64,000 nt of DNA from Agrostemma githago (Eukaryota; Streptophyta; Magnoliopsida; Caryophyllales; Caryophyllaceae), in NCBI GenBank assembly GCA_958450325.1, contig OY288247.1:62375701-62439700 (forward strand). The letters run 5' to 3'. Below the pieces are notes generated by a model. The model saw only the letters and a program-made list of their open reading frames with translations, did not search any database and was not told the DNA's origin. Below, piece by piece: positions 1 through 10,265 of this stretch. The position numbers were made by a program, and so were the translations under genes. Positions within the stretch are counted from its first letter, which is position 1. Each line of letters opens with the position of its first letter.

Positions 1-1031
1 GCTCGTCGGAATGTGGCTAGGCACGGGAGCGTCGAGTTTCGGTTCGGTTGGCGGTGTGGCTCGGACGGGTGAAGGCTCGGGTATGGGAACCGGTTTTCCT
101 TCGGGTTTGTGACGTAATATCGGTCTAACGATGCTAAGGAATTATGTGTGTCGGGATGCTAGATAACTATTGCTGAAAAATCGTGTGTGTATGTGTATAA
201 TTTCGGTAAATTATTGATGGCTAATTCGTGTTGAAAAAAAGTTATGTTTAGTGTTGGACGGGAGGTCCTATTTATAGGGAATTCCCGACCTTGACTTAGG
301 AGAGTTTGACTACCGCTTAGGATAGGAAACGTAGGAATTTGAGGGAAATAAGAATTCCGCTTTCTTGTGGAGGAAGAAAGGCAAACCGGTGGATTTGCCC
401 TTGTTTTGGGCTGTTTCGGCCGAGTGTTTTACACTCGGTCGGATGCTCGAATCGGTTTTTGAATAGGACTCCTGTTTGAGCTAGAATTACCGCTTGAGTA
501 AGAAGCTGAGGAGAACGAGAATTCCGTTTTCTTGTAAGAGAAGAAAAGAGGAAGAAACCGGCTGCCTTGTGCTACTTGACCGAGTGTTTTAACTCGGTTG
601 AGTGTTTGAGTCGGTTCTCGGATAGGATTCCTACTCGGGATCGAATTCTACCTTAAACGGAATTGTTTATTATTTTTTTGTATGGATGATTTTTGTAGAG
701 TTCGAGTGTGAACTAACCGTGTGACATGTCACGGTAGACTCACGGGTTTCGAGAAATATCTTTGACCGGGTTTTGACTCGGTCGCTAAAAGACGGTTTTA
801 CCCCTGGTGACGGTTTCGACCCAAATTAGTGTTATTTGACTCGAAACGACCCACTGGGCCTGAATTTGAGGTTGGTTTTGTGAGATTTGTACTCCTCAAA
901 ATGCCTAGGCCAAATGTCCATCATTTCGAGCCCATTTCCGAGTACGTTAGAGCACGTTAGCGTCCGATCATCATCGGGTGTTTGTCGGAAACTGCTATAG
1001 ACACCTGGCGGTCAAAATGTAGGTGTCTACA
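1..1031 (-). mobile_element. Partial LTR of a Ty3/gypsy (Athila/Tat-type) element
   Basis: The right edge reads ...GGTGTCTACA, which on the minus strand is the LTR start TGTAGACACC. The last 70 bases (ATCATCGGGTGTTTGT and the terminal TGTCTACA) match the ends of the LTRs at 14060 and 16533, so this is the same superfamily. A TATA box reading TATAAATA on the minus strand lies at 269-276. The left part is outside the window. No coding sequence is seen. The body is diverged from the other LTRs, so it is a different family member. Confidence 0.65.
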
Positions 1032-2623
1032 CCAAGAAAGACTAAGATATGCATCTCTCCGTTTTGGAAAGTTTTGATATCGGATCTTCAAAATTTCGAC
1101 AGCATGAGCTCTGGTGCCTGTTTTCGACTAGATACCAAGTTTAGCAACGAAGTTATGCTAGATTAGCCGCAGCACTAGCAAATAGTAACGGAGTTCTGCC
1201 GAATTAGCCGCAAGACTAGCCAATAGTAACGGAGTTCTGCCGGATTAGCCGCAGGAAGGGCTAACGGTAACGGAACTCTGCCAAAATCACCAGGCAAGCT
1301 AGGAGAATCCGCCTTTGAAGTCAAATCGTCACTAGGTTGTCATCTAAACAAAACTTTACATTCTTGCACTTTCATTATGCACTATGATAATCTCAAACGT
1401 GGATGCTAGGTCCGTCACACCTACTAAAACACGTAACGTCCCAACTTCAATCGCAAACACTAAAATACACTAAATAGACCTGAGTAATTCCGAGATCCGT
1501 TCTCAACTATCTATGCATTATGTCCCGTTTAGTGTATACTCCGAGGGTGCAACTCCTCACAATGTGATTTACTTATATTCGCATTTACAGCTTTCGTATG
1601 ATTTATCGCTTTTATGACCTTATAATCCCATGTTAAATCATCTAACATGGAATTCAAAACGTAAAACAACTAAAATTGAACAAAGCGATGGTCGGGTTCC
1701 GTATTAGTTTGGGTGCTCGCCTTACTAGGTCGACACATCTTTATTAATACCGAACCGACGCATCTTAAGCGGAATACCGGGTAAGTTACATCACGAGAAT
1801 GACTAATATCCGTATCATTGCGTTATAACTGACTTGCTAATACGTATAATACTAGTACTTTCTACTCTCCTATGTGCATTTTTTCATGGCCTGCTTGTCA
1901 CGTGAAATCGCATGCAAAGAATGTAAGCACAACTACTTTGACGACAAAACTTACTTGTCCTTAAACAACCGACGTAGCAAAAGGTATAGCGTGAAAACAA
2001 TGGATGTTACAGTACTTCCGCCACAGCAAAAGAACAAAGTTATCATCCCACCGATTGATTAATAGAAGACGCTATAGTGCGGGCGGGATTGGGTGGTGAC
2101 GTCTATCGGATGTTGGCTTCCCAATACGTACCCTCACCCCTTATTCAGAATCGACGGTTTCCGGATGTCCGAAACCATTGGCAATGAGAGTCATTCCAGG
2201 CATGGAGTGCTTAAGGGTACAAGTCTTTATCTTTAGGTCTCGTGCCCCTCAACTTTGAGCCGGCTAGGGATTAAAGTTGACTTGAACGGTTTCCGAGTCC
2301 CCATAATTGACTCGGTGGCGACTCCACGAATCGGCAACGAATTTAGTCCACTAAAAAGGTCGCCTTACCAAACGAATTGGCCTTTAAACATTTACAACCA
2401 CGACTCGATCGATTCCAAACGGAAATACGGGAGCCCGCACCCGTCTAGTACAAGTCCGGATCGTCATCCGAATCGAGGTCCGAAACATCGCCTCGTACGC
2501 AAGATCGGACCGGCCTCCGACCAGGAGGGGGCCGCGTGGGTGGCCGCCGCCATACATTGAAAAACCGGGTCAGTCCCGCGCGGGCGCGCGCGGGGCGCTG
2601 GGCGGTGCGGACGGACGTCCACA
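1032..2623 (+). mobile_element. Truncated LTR, same family as the LTRs at 11513 and 14375, opposite orientation
   Basis: Read on the minus strand this stretch follows the LTR at 14375-16533 over most of its length. Shared blocks include the TGTGGACG end (reverse complement at 2616-2623), the GC-rich stretch beside it, the blocks around 2100-2450, and the GGAAAGTTTTGA block near 1058. About 360 bases of the LTR start are missing at 1032, where an oppositely oriented LTR begins. It interrupts the endonuclease frame of the LINE that starts at 2624. The short ORFs in it are not conserved between copies and are not genes. Confidence 0.7.
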
Positions 2624-2852
2624 CATTCACATCCTTTCACCACATACCCAGTCCTCCCGAACGACCTCTATTACTAACACATATACCATCATTGTAACCG
2701 CACCTTCCTCGTAACCGAGTCAGATCACTCCCACTCATCATCGTCTCCATGGTGAAGATGATGTTTGGGCACTCCCTCCAGCATATCATGGTGAGGGAGC
2801 CAACCGTCAGGGGGTTGCCCAACCCCTGACAGTTTCAACTTAATATTTTCAA
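2624..2852 (-). pseudogene. LINE-1 copy: start of ORF2 (AP endonuclease domain), cut by an LTR
   Basis: The minus strand reads NCQGLGNPLTVGSL followed by CWRECPNIIFTMETMMSG. This is the characteristic start of the AP-type endonuclease of plant L1-type LINEs, where the NCQG-GNP and the E of MET belong to the active-site region. The endonuclease nicks target DNA so that reverse transcription can be primed there. A stop replaces the Trp normally found before NCQG. Only about 75 residues remain before the LTR at 2623 interrupts the frame at ...GMWWKDV. The remainder of ORF2 lies beyond the left edge or is lost. It directly follows ORF1, as in plant L1 elements. Confidence 0.75.
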
Positions 2853-3519
2853 TGCTGTTAGTGGAGCTGGGCCGCGCCAGTCTCCGCTACTTTATCAATG
2901 ATTTCCAATGCAGTCACCTCGTATCGAATGCATTTCGCTGTCTCCTCAAATTCCCCTCCCCTCCACCCGCGTGTGTCTATCATCATTACTCCTCTTTAGC
3001 CCCCCCCCCAAACGGCCACCAATTTTGCCCTTCGTCCCGTTCCGGCTCTCATTACTCCTTCCCCTACTAATTTTCAGGTATTTCCGAGTTAACAGTTTGC
3101 CGTCTCGGACCTCCGTTTTACAGGGCGCGCCCTTGGTGACCCTAGCAGTTGCCACATTCCGCTTCCCCTCACGCATCTGGCTAGGACCATTCTTGATTAG
3201 GTTTAGAGCAGCTCCTCCCGCACCAGCCGATGTTTGCTCTCTCTCCTTCAATGTCACTCCTCTGAGCATTTTGACCATGCGTGCAATGGTGCAACCTCCT
3301 CACTCTTAGATTGGTCCTCATCCGTGTCATTAAAAAGCTTTCTAGCACAGCTGGACTGACCCTTCTCCCTCTCCTCGGTGTCCTTCCCCGCCACTCTCCA
3401 GGGGAAGCTTTCAACCATTCTTTGTATTTTCTGCCTTCCCCAATCGGCCCCCGCTTATCCCCATAGTCTTTCTCACCGTGTCCCATGTGCCCGCACACAT
3501 AGCAAAAAAGAGAAAGGCT

Positions 3520-3907
3520 TGAAACACTCCACATTGATTGAAGATGTCCTATTTTTGAGCTTTGCTTAAAGGGATTTGAAGTACTACTCATATCAACAAA
3601 GTGCACATTCTTTTCTGGTTTGCCCATGATAGGAACTCCGCAGTTAAGCGTGCTTGACTGGGAGCAATCTTAGGATGGGTGACCTCCTGGGAAGGTTTCC
3701 GGGATGCACATGAGTGAGGACAAAATGCGCTGGAAAGGACTCGTGTTGGTCTGTGGGACTAGTACAAAGCCTGGCGGGCTACAGCGGTTAACATTTCCGG
3801 TCCCAGGATTGGGCCGGGGTGTGTACTTTGTTGATATGAGTAGTACTTCAAATCCCTTTAAGCAAAGCTCATAAATAGGACATCTTCAATCAATGTGGGG
3901 TGTTTCA
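3520..3907 (+). mobile_element. Cassandra-derived foldback insertion carrying a 5S rRNA-like segment
   Basis: From 3520 (TGAAACAC) the plus strand follows the Cassandra LTR, including the 5S-like block at 3623-3695, up to GGCCGGGGTGT at about 3829. It then turns back: 3830-3907 is the reverse complement of the first roughly 80 bases and ends GTGTTTCA. The insert therefore begins and ends with the same LTR edge, inverted. It splits the LINE ORF1 frame. I could not find a clean 5-bp target duplication (AGGCT left, GCAAA right). Cassandra is a non-coding TRIM retroelement whose LTRs carry 5S rRNA sequence. Confidence 0.75.
3623..3695 (+). promoter_or_regulatory. 5S rRNA-like pol III promoter block in a Cassandra LTR
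   Basis: GAACTCCGCAGTTAAGCG, TGCTTG and AGGATGGGTGACCTCCTGGG correspond to the A box, intermediate element and C box of plant 5S rRNA. The 5' third of 5S is absent, so this is not an rRNA gene. Confidence 0.85.
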
Positions 3908-4522
3908 GCAAACCCTAGCCTTCCATTGTTTACCACCCCGTGTTTTGAGCGTGATCGTATCTGTCAAAGCCTTACGGACATCCACAATTACTTTAAGTCG
4001 CATAGACCGGTTAATCTCAGGATTAACGGAGTAATCGACTTCCACAAACGAACCCACCAGGTTTCCAATGTTACAGGCGTTCTCAATGTTAAGACGACCC
4101 AAAAGTGGTAGATCATAGACACGGATCCAAATGAACAAGCGTACCTCTGAGGGGACAACGTCATCTCGCAGATCCGCCATAATAAACGGGTGACGTTCAA
4201 AGTGCCATGGCTGCGCCACGAGGACGCGTTTTTTGTCCTAGACATCATCGAATCTGAAAGTGATAAGTTTTGTGGTTCTGTCAACTATCTCCCCTACCAC
4301 CCTCATCTTCGTCTTTCATGCCCTAATCATAGTATCGATTAGGGCACGTAGGTTGATATTTCATTCCATCCATAATCGCCCCACAACGCACTTCCCTCCG
4401 ATGTTTAGACTGGTCTCCTCATCACCTACCCATTCCACCTCATTCCCTCCCCCACCATCATCATTATTTGTCATCTCGTTCTCCATACCAGTCAGGTTGA
4501 GATCAAGATTGTTAATATTCAT

Positions 4523-4800
4523 TCTGACAACAAAAGAAAAAGATCAATGATTGATTGTAGAGAACAAAAGTGAGAAGGCCTGACAAAGCAGGTATCAATC
4601 CCTAGGCGAAACCCTAGGAGCAGACCCCGTCCCAAGGAAAAACCTAAAGGGAAAAACTATTAATAACATGAAAAAGTTATGTATATGAATAATTGTAATT
4701 ATATATATTGCCGCGAATAAACAGAAAACATTCTACTATACATCGTTGTTGTATAAATTAAGATGTTATATGAATTATGCAGAAATACTACTATAATTTT
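4523..4800 (-). other. 5' leader of the left LINE and junction with the second LINE
   Basis: On the minus strand this runs into the ORF1 ATG at 4522 and holds a short leader (GGGTTTCGCCTAGGG near 4600). To its right, about 4690-4800 is AT-rich and gene-free. It then meets the T-rich tract (about 4793-4820) that is the poly(A) tail of the next LINE. The two LINEs therefore lie head to tail on the minus strand. Confidence 0.5.
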
Positions 4801-4970
4801 TTTATTTTTTTTATTTTGAAGACCCAAAAGATGGGATTAGATATCAGTAGTGGACTCTGAAGAAATGATGTGAGCCAGAAGTTCCGGGCTAGTGCCCACC
4901 CAAATCTGTGACTCGACACGACCAAAGAAAAATCCAGCTAGCTCGTGCACTACTCCCAACTTAGAATTTT

Positions 4971-6124
4971 TTACCTTTGTACTTTTTCGAACTCCCTGCT
5001 TAGCTCCTTGATCTCGTCAATCTGGTTGTAGAATGCATACATGCCCTGACCTCCCTTTGCCATTATATCGATAGTCTCATTACAATCTGATTCCATGATG
5101 ATACGATAGTGGCCCCTTTTACGGGCTTCCTTCATGCTTGCAAGGATAACATCGACCTCTACTTCCCATATCTCCCCTCCACCGCCCATGTCCACGCTCC
5201 CTCCGATCCCCACAACTACTCCCTGCCGCCCCTCTGCACAGAAAACCCAGCCCGATCTCCTCGCTCCCCTCTGCACACAAAACCCAGCCCGATCTCCTCG
5301 CTGCCCTCTTCACACGAAACTCAGCCCGATCCCACCATGGTAGAGGCTAGCGCCACAATTTATTTGACTAGCCCCTCGCTTGGTTTTCCCCATCCCGTCA
5401 CCTCCGTAGTAGCCCCTCTTTCCCCCTGCCTGGGCATCACGCTCACCCTTCCTGTTTTCCGCCTCCTCCACCTCCCCCATTACATGATCAACCCGCTTGA
5501 TCACTCGTCCACCATCCACACGTAAAGCATCAAAATCCCATTTATTTCTTGCTTCGTGCCCACATCGCCCAACAACCCGTCATAAACTTCCTCCTCTCCT
5601 CGACCTCCATCTCCCTTCATACATCTTCCACCCACTCCCTCACCCGCTCAAGCCCATTTTCTTTCTTTGTCTCCATCCCAACCCATCCCATACCTCTCCT
5701 CCCCACCCACACCCTGAGGTGGAGACAAGTCTACACCGCGCTAAAGCAAATAGGACATAAAGCGTTACCTTGATTGATCCGGCGAGCAATGTTGAAGTTC
5801 GTGGGTAAAGCATCCAAACACAGTCGCCAAAATAAAGACTTGATCTGGGGTAGGACGTTATCTTGCCAAATAATGTTCCAGAGTCATTTTTCCTTGGTAT
5901 GATCCGAAGTCCCCTGTTCCTCTACATTTCCGTCAAATAGCACATGGTAAACAGATTTGATGGAAGAAAGTCCCGACTTCTCCAGGGCCCAGCACCACAT
6001 ATATTCTCTTGGGTAGATGCTTATCTGGGTATGAAGAATGGCCTCTTGTGCATGTAGGATGAAGAGCTGTTCGTTCTTTGCTTCGATCCATGCTCGGCCG
6101 TTGTCTCGCATGATCGGCTCCCAA
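4971..6124 (-). pseudogene. LINE ORF2 C-terminus: RNase H-like and zf-RVT regions
   Basis: Near 6100-5890 the minus strand reads WALEKSGLSSIKSVYHVLF, the shape of the plant LINE zf-RVT region. Further downstream WEVEVDVILASMKEARKRG and IIMESDCNETIDIM match the C-terminal RNase H domain found in many plant L1 elements, where the Asp of ESD is catalytic. Frames change several times. A 37-bp repeat at about 5244-5332 expands the region between the two domains. The domain would remove the RNA strand during second-strand synthesis. Homology to RNase H is by motif only. Confidence 0.65.
5244..5332. repeat. 37-bp tandem repeat, about 2.5 copies, inside the LINE
   Basis: AACCCAGCCCGATCTCCTCG recurs at about 5244 and 5281 and, with changes, at 5318, giving a 37-bp period. 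37 is not a multiple of 3, so it changes the LINE frame. Confidence 0.7.
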
Positions 6125-8533
6125 TGTAACACCCGCTATTTTTCTAGCGCGGTTAATTATTCTGTTATGACTCGTCATGACTTAGTGCCTATTTTGTCTT
6201 CTGTTTCCCTCATTCTTCTGAATTCTTATTATTCTTGAGTCTAATATTATTTATTTTCATTGAAGGATTTTAATCATTTTATTTGTCTAACAAATTGATT
6301 TATTTCTTTTTTTTTGTCGCGAACTATTTACAAATTGATGTATTTTTCTGATATTTTAAGTGTCGATTATTGAATTATTACCGTTTTCGAACAAAAACGA
6401 TTAAAAGCGGATTTTTAGTTCTTATATATACTTAATCTAAAATTTGGCATGGATAATCTTTTTGCTGAAAAAGAATTTTCTGAATTTTGTTTCATAGTTG
6501 TTCGGAATTGTTAAGTGGGTGAATTAATTAATCACTTTAAGTTATCGTTTATCGTTATAACCGTGTTTGTCAGTTTAATTTCCGATTTCTGGTTTTTGTT
6601 TTAAATCTGGAAAAATGTGTTTCTGATGGTTCTTGAGATATTTTTTTTAATGATTTTAATACTTTAATAAAACGTTAGGAACGACAAGTTTAATAAAACT
6701 TGTCGTTCCTAACGTTTTATTAAGAGAATCGTTAATTGTGGAAACGGGTTTTAACCGACGGTTTTAATGAAATTTGTGGAATCTGGACTTTTGAAAATCT
6801 GGAAAAATGGTTAGTTTCTGGAAAATGATGATTTTTAAGTTTAATAATAATTTTTGGATATTAATACTTAAATCGTTTTGTAATTAGTATTTTTATTAAT
6901 CGTTATTTTTGAGATTAGACGATTAACGAGAAAACCCTTTAAAATCCAGGTTTAAGGATTCTGGAAAAATTATTTTTCTGGATAGAATATCCAAAATTTA
7001 TTTTAGCTATTTTACGTAATTTTTGTACTATTTATCGAAGTCTTCAATTAATAGTATTTATTTTTGAACAAAATTACGATTTATCGTAAAATTGCTCCGT
7101 TCCACCTAAATGAATTGTTTTTCCAGCAATTTTGAAAATACTTAAATCTGAAACTTTATAGGTTAAATCACCCCATATCATATTCTAAATTTGTTTAATG
7201 GTTTAATGAAATAAAAGACGGAAACGATTTATTTTGACATTTATCGTAAAATCTTATTTATTTTCGTATTGTCGAAACTAATAATAATTACGGAATTTTA
7301 GTTTTATAAATTTTGAAAATACCTTGATTAGTAGTATTAAAATGCTTAAGACATTTTTAATCATTTTATAAAAACTCGTGTGATATTTTAATAATTTCAT
7401 AAACCCAAATGTTCTCACTTTAACAATTAATATCGTTAAGGCCAAAAGTATTAGTTTTACAAATCTATACCGTTTACTAAAAATGTTTATTAGTATGAAC
7501 TAATATTTTCTATATTTTGATATGATGCTATTTTAGTAAAGTTTCTAAAATTAGAAGTTTCCTAAAATAGAAAGTTTCTATAATATTTATAATGATTATA
7601 TCTTTTGAATATCGATAATGGCCTTGTTTTGGAGTTATGGAATAAGGACAAGTGTGGGGTTTAAAGTAATATATTTCGGGGTTTACATTTTGCCATCAAC
7701 TATAAGGCTAGTGTATCAGGAATCGGTACATTAGTTGTTGAACCGGGTGACAGGTATCCCGGGAGTTGTGTACATTTTGACCTTCAGCTTAGGCCTCGCA
7801 GTAAGTCGCCGTGATAAGTTGAACTGGGTGAGAGTTAATCACCGGAGGGGTGTACAATATCTTAAACTAGGGTCACACATTTATAAGTCGCCGCCCTATT
7901 ATGGTTGAGTAGCCTAGTTAGAGATCGAAATTTGATTTGTTTGAACTAAGTTCTCGAAGCTAGTTTTTAGTATTCTCCTGGTGAAAGTCTACCCGTCTAC
8001 ACTAATCTTATCCATAACACTATTTTGAATATTTTATTATTATCGATATAATTTGGTTTGCAGGTTGGCAAATGTTTTATGTTTTCTTCGGAAAACTCAT
8101 TTTTATTACATTGTTTTGATATGTGAAGTTTTTCACTGAAAGCTTACTTTATTATGATGTTTCAATACTTTCCATTTTTACTATATTTCTATAATAGTAA
8201 TTACGGTTCTATAATCCTGTAATACGGCTGGGAGAATGTCGCCGTTGCTCCTCACTGATTGTGCCTGTTGTGTTTTTAACATGGTAGATATATGTGTTTT
8301 CTTTCGGGTGGGCAAGCGAGTAGTTACAGATCTTGTTTCGCTGATCTATAAATTTTGTACTACGGATTGTTAAACCCTTTTATGGATTGTTTTAAAATTT
8401 TGGCCATTTTTATTTATGTCCTATTGTTTGACTTTACCTTTTTAATTTACTAAGACACAGTTACAGTGTGTTTTAATCCCGACTCTACAGTGTTTCCGCC
8501 ACTGTATCGCGTTAGAATTTCAAGGGGATTACA
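6125..8533 (+). mobile_element. Solo LTR of a chromovirus-like family (2409 bp)
   Basis: It starts TGTAACACCCGC and ends GGGGATTACA, and is flanked by the 5-bp duplication CCCAA at 6120-6124 and 8534-8538. No internal sequence remains, so this is a solo LTR left by LTR-LTR recombination. It belongs to the family of the LTRs at 20013-23098, 47129-50583, 56101-59759 and 63570 on, but in the opposite orientation to the first three. It is AT-rich and non-coding, and it splits the LINE ORF2 frame. Confidence 0.9.
6665..6722. repeat. Perfect 27-bp inverted repeat with 4-bp spacer
   Basis: The left arm is 6665-6691, the spacer AATA, and the right arm 6696-6722. The arms contain ACGTTAGGAACGACAAG and its exact complement. 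Sibling LTRs (for example around 21880) have only one arm-like copy, so the second arm is a local inverted duplication. Confidence 0.9.
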
Positions 8534-9114
8534 CCCAAACAAGCATGCCTCTGTTCTCTTCAGCCTGCGGAGACAGCAGCTGCTTCGAGTGCTTGCCACT
8601 GACCCACGATTGATTCCATACCCCCGTACCCAATCCATTTACAATGCATTTATGTGCTCCTTTCTTGACCACCTCCTTAGCTTCCTAATTACCCTTCGAA
8701 GTATAATTTGGATTAGTCCCAAGGCTTGATCACAAGAAAGATCCTCCAATGTGGTATTTTGCTCGATATAACCTTCCTAAGAGGCTACCCGGGTTAATTG
8801 TAAGGTTCCACACATGTTTCCCGAGGAGAGCAAGATTGTAATTATGAAAGTCACAGTGCCCATCCCACCTAACGACTTCAGTTGGCATAGCTTGTGCCAA
8901 GCTACCCACGAGATTTTCCTTCGCCCATTTTCGACCCCCACCAAAATTTAGAAACCAAAGAGCGGAGTTCTTCACAAAAGTTAAACAGAAGCTTAAATAC
9001 GCTCATCGTGTAGGTAGAGATAAATTGGGCTTGGCCCTTTATCATAACATCTCTATTCGCTTTAGATAAAAACATACCTCGCCAACCATGAAGATTCTTG
9101 TTCAACTTGTCATC
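8534..9114 (-). pseudogene. LINE ORF2, region between RT and zf-RVT
   Basis: The minus strand reads NKNLHGWRGMFLSKANRDVM, FKLLFNFCEELRSLVSKFWWG, then HNYNLALLGKHVWNLTINPG and SLLGRLYRAKYHIGGSFL in a second frame. These are standard landmarks of the long region after the RT in plant L1 ORF2. There is one frame change near 8940, and stops occur. The segment is bounded by a 260-bp insertion at 9115 and by the solo LTR ending at 8533. Confidence 0.8.
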
Positions 9115-9374
9115 TAATTAAAAAAATTTCTTTTATTTTTTTATTTTGATTTTATTTTATTTTATTTAGGTTAAAAATTTTTCAAGGATTACTTTGTTTC
9201 TGATAGTTATTTACTTAATGGGTGGATATGAGTATACTCTAGATCGGAATTATGGGGAGTACTGGTTGCTAATTTCTACCAATTTAAAGCCTTAATTAGT
9301 ATTTCGTTTATGTAAACTTAGGATAACTGACATAATCTCTATTACGAATCCTTTATGTACTTTGGTGTTTCTAA
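9115..9374 (-). mobile_element. 260-bp retroposon-like insertion with TSD TCATC
   Basis: TCATC occurs at 9110-9114 and again at 9375-9379, exactly where the LINE frame breaks (KSKAALTSG on one side, DDKLNKNLHGW on the other). On the minus strand the insert ends in an A-rich tail (AAATAAAATAAAATAAAAT near 9120-9170), which suggests a SINE or a truncated retrocopy. I see no tRNA-like A and B boxes, so the class is open. Confidence 0.6.
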
Positions 9375-9771
9375 TCATCCACTCGTAAGAGCGGCCTTAG
9401 ATTTACCGAGAACCATGGGAAGGCCAAGATAATTCCCCGGGTTATCAACAACACGAACTCAAATTTCCCGAGCCACAAGACCCCGCTGGGCGTGGGACAC
9501 AGAATTACTAAACGAGACTATCATTTTGTCGTAATTAACCATCTGCCCCGAGGCCCATTCATACACCTGCAATACATACTTAAACCTCCATGCTTCGGCA
9601 ATATTGGCCTGACAGAAAACACCAAGTGAGACACTAAATATAACACCCCATCCCAATTCTAGGACCAGAAATGTTAGTCGCGGTAGCTCGCCAGACTCTG
9701 TATGGTCTCACAGACCAACACGAGTCATTTCCAGCGCATTTTGTCCTCACTCATCCGCATCCTGAAAACCT

Positions 9772-9841
9772 ACCCAGGAGGTCACTCATCCTATGGTTGC
9801 TCCCACTCAAGCACGCTTAACTGTGGAGTTCTTATAATGGG
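9772..9841 (-). promoter_or_regulatory. 5S rRNA-like block, Cassandra LTR (left)
   Basis: The minus strand carries the 5S A-box region AGTTAAGCGTGCTTG and a C-box region changed to GGATGAGTGACCTCCTGGG. Confidence 0.85.
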
Positions 9842-10193
9842 CAAACCAGAAAAGAAAGTGCACTTTGTTGATATGAGTAGTACTTCAAATCCCTTTAAGC
9901 AAAGCTCATAAATAGGACATCTTCAATCAATGTGAGGTGTTTCAATCACTCCCACTTGAAGAATGCAACGTCCTCGTTGCGCCTGGCAGCATAACCGCTG
10001 ATCCAGAATCCACCCCCGCTAGGTGCCAAATGCACAGGCGCAGGGTTGCTCTGATACCATTTGTAACACCCTGGCCCAATCCTAGGACCAGAAATGTTAG
10101 TCGCGGTAGCTCGCCAGGCTCTATACTGGTCTCACAGACCAACACGAGTCCTTTCCATCGCATTTTGTCCTCACTCATCCACATCCTGAAAAC

Positions 10194-10265
10194 CTTCCCA
10201 GGAGGTCACCCATCCTAAGATTGCTCTCACTCAAGCAGGCTTAACTGTGGAGTTCTTATCATGGG
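10194..10265 (-). promoter_or_regulatory. 5S rRNA-like block, Cassandra LTR (right)
   Basis: The C-box region is intact (GGATGGGTGACCTCCTGGG on the minus strand). The A-box region has one change (AGTTAAGCCTGCTTG). Confidence 0.85.

Larger units (their letters stand above)
2853..4522 (-). pseudogene. LINE-1 copy: ORF1 (DUF4283 domain plus CCHC zinc knuckle), disrupted
   Basis: An ATG at 4522 opens a minus-strand frame that reads through a DUF4283-type domain (PWHFERHPF, WIRVYDLPLLGRL, IENACNIGNLVGSFVEVD). After a Cassandra insertion at 3520-3907 it resumes with the zinc knuckle FCYVCGHMGHGEKDYGDKRG. The last Cys of the knuckle has become Tyr. In plant L1 elements this ORF1 protein binds the element RNA and accompanies it into the nucleus. 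The frame has internal stops near 4360, 4320 and 4240 and frameshifts toward the C-terminus, so it is dead. Orientation and position match the ORF2 start at 2852. Confidence 0.8.

Noticed and set aside
2255..2560. 101-codon plus-strand ORF
   Set aside because: Lies in an LTR. The matching region in the LTRs at 11513 and 14375 is not open.
2560..2610. CpG island of a host promoter
   Set aside because: The GC-rich stretch is the end of an LTR, with weaker GC-rich counterparts at 11530 and 14400. No gene follows.
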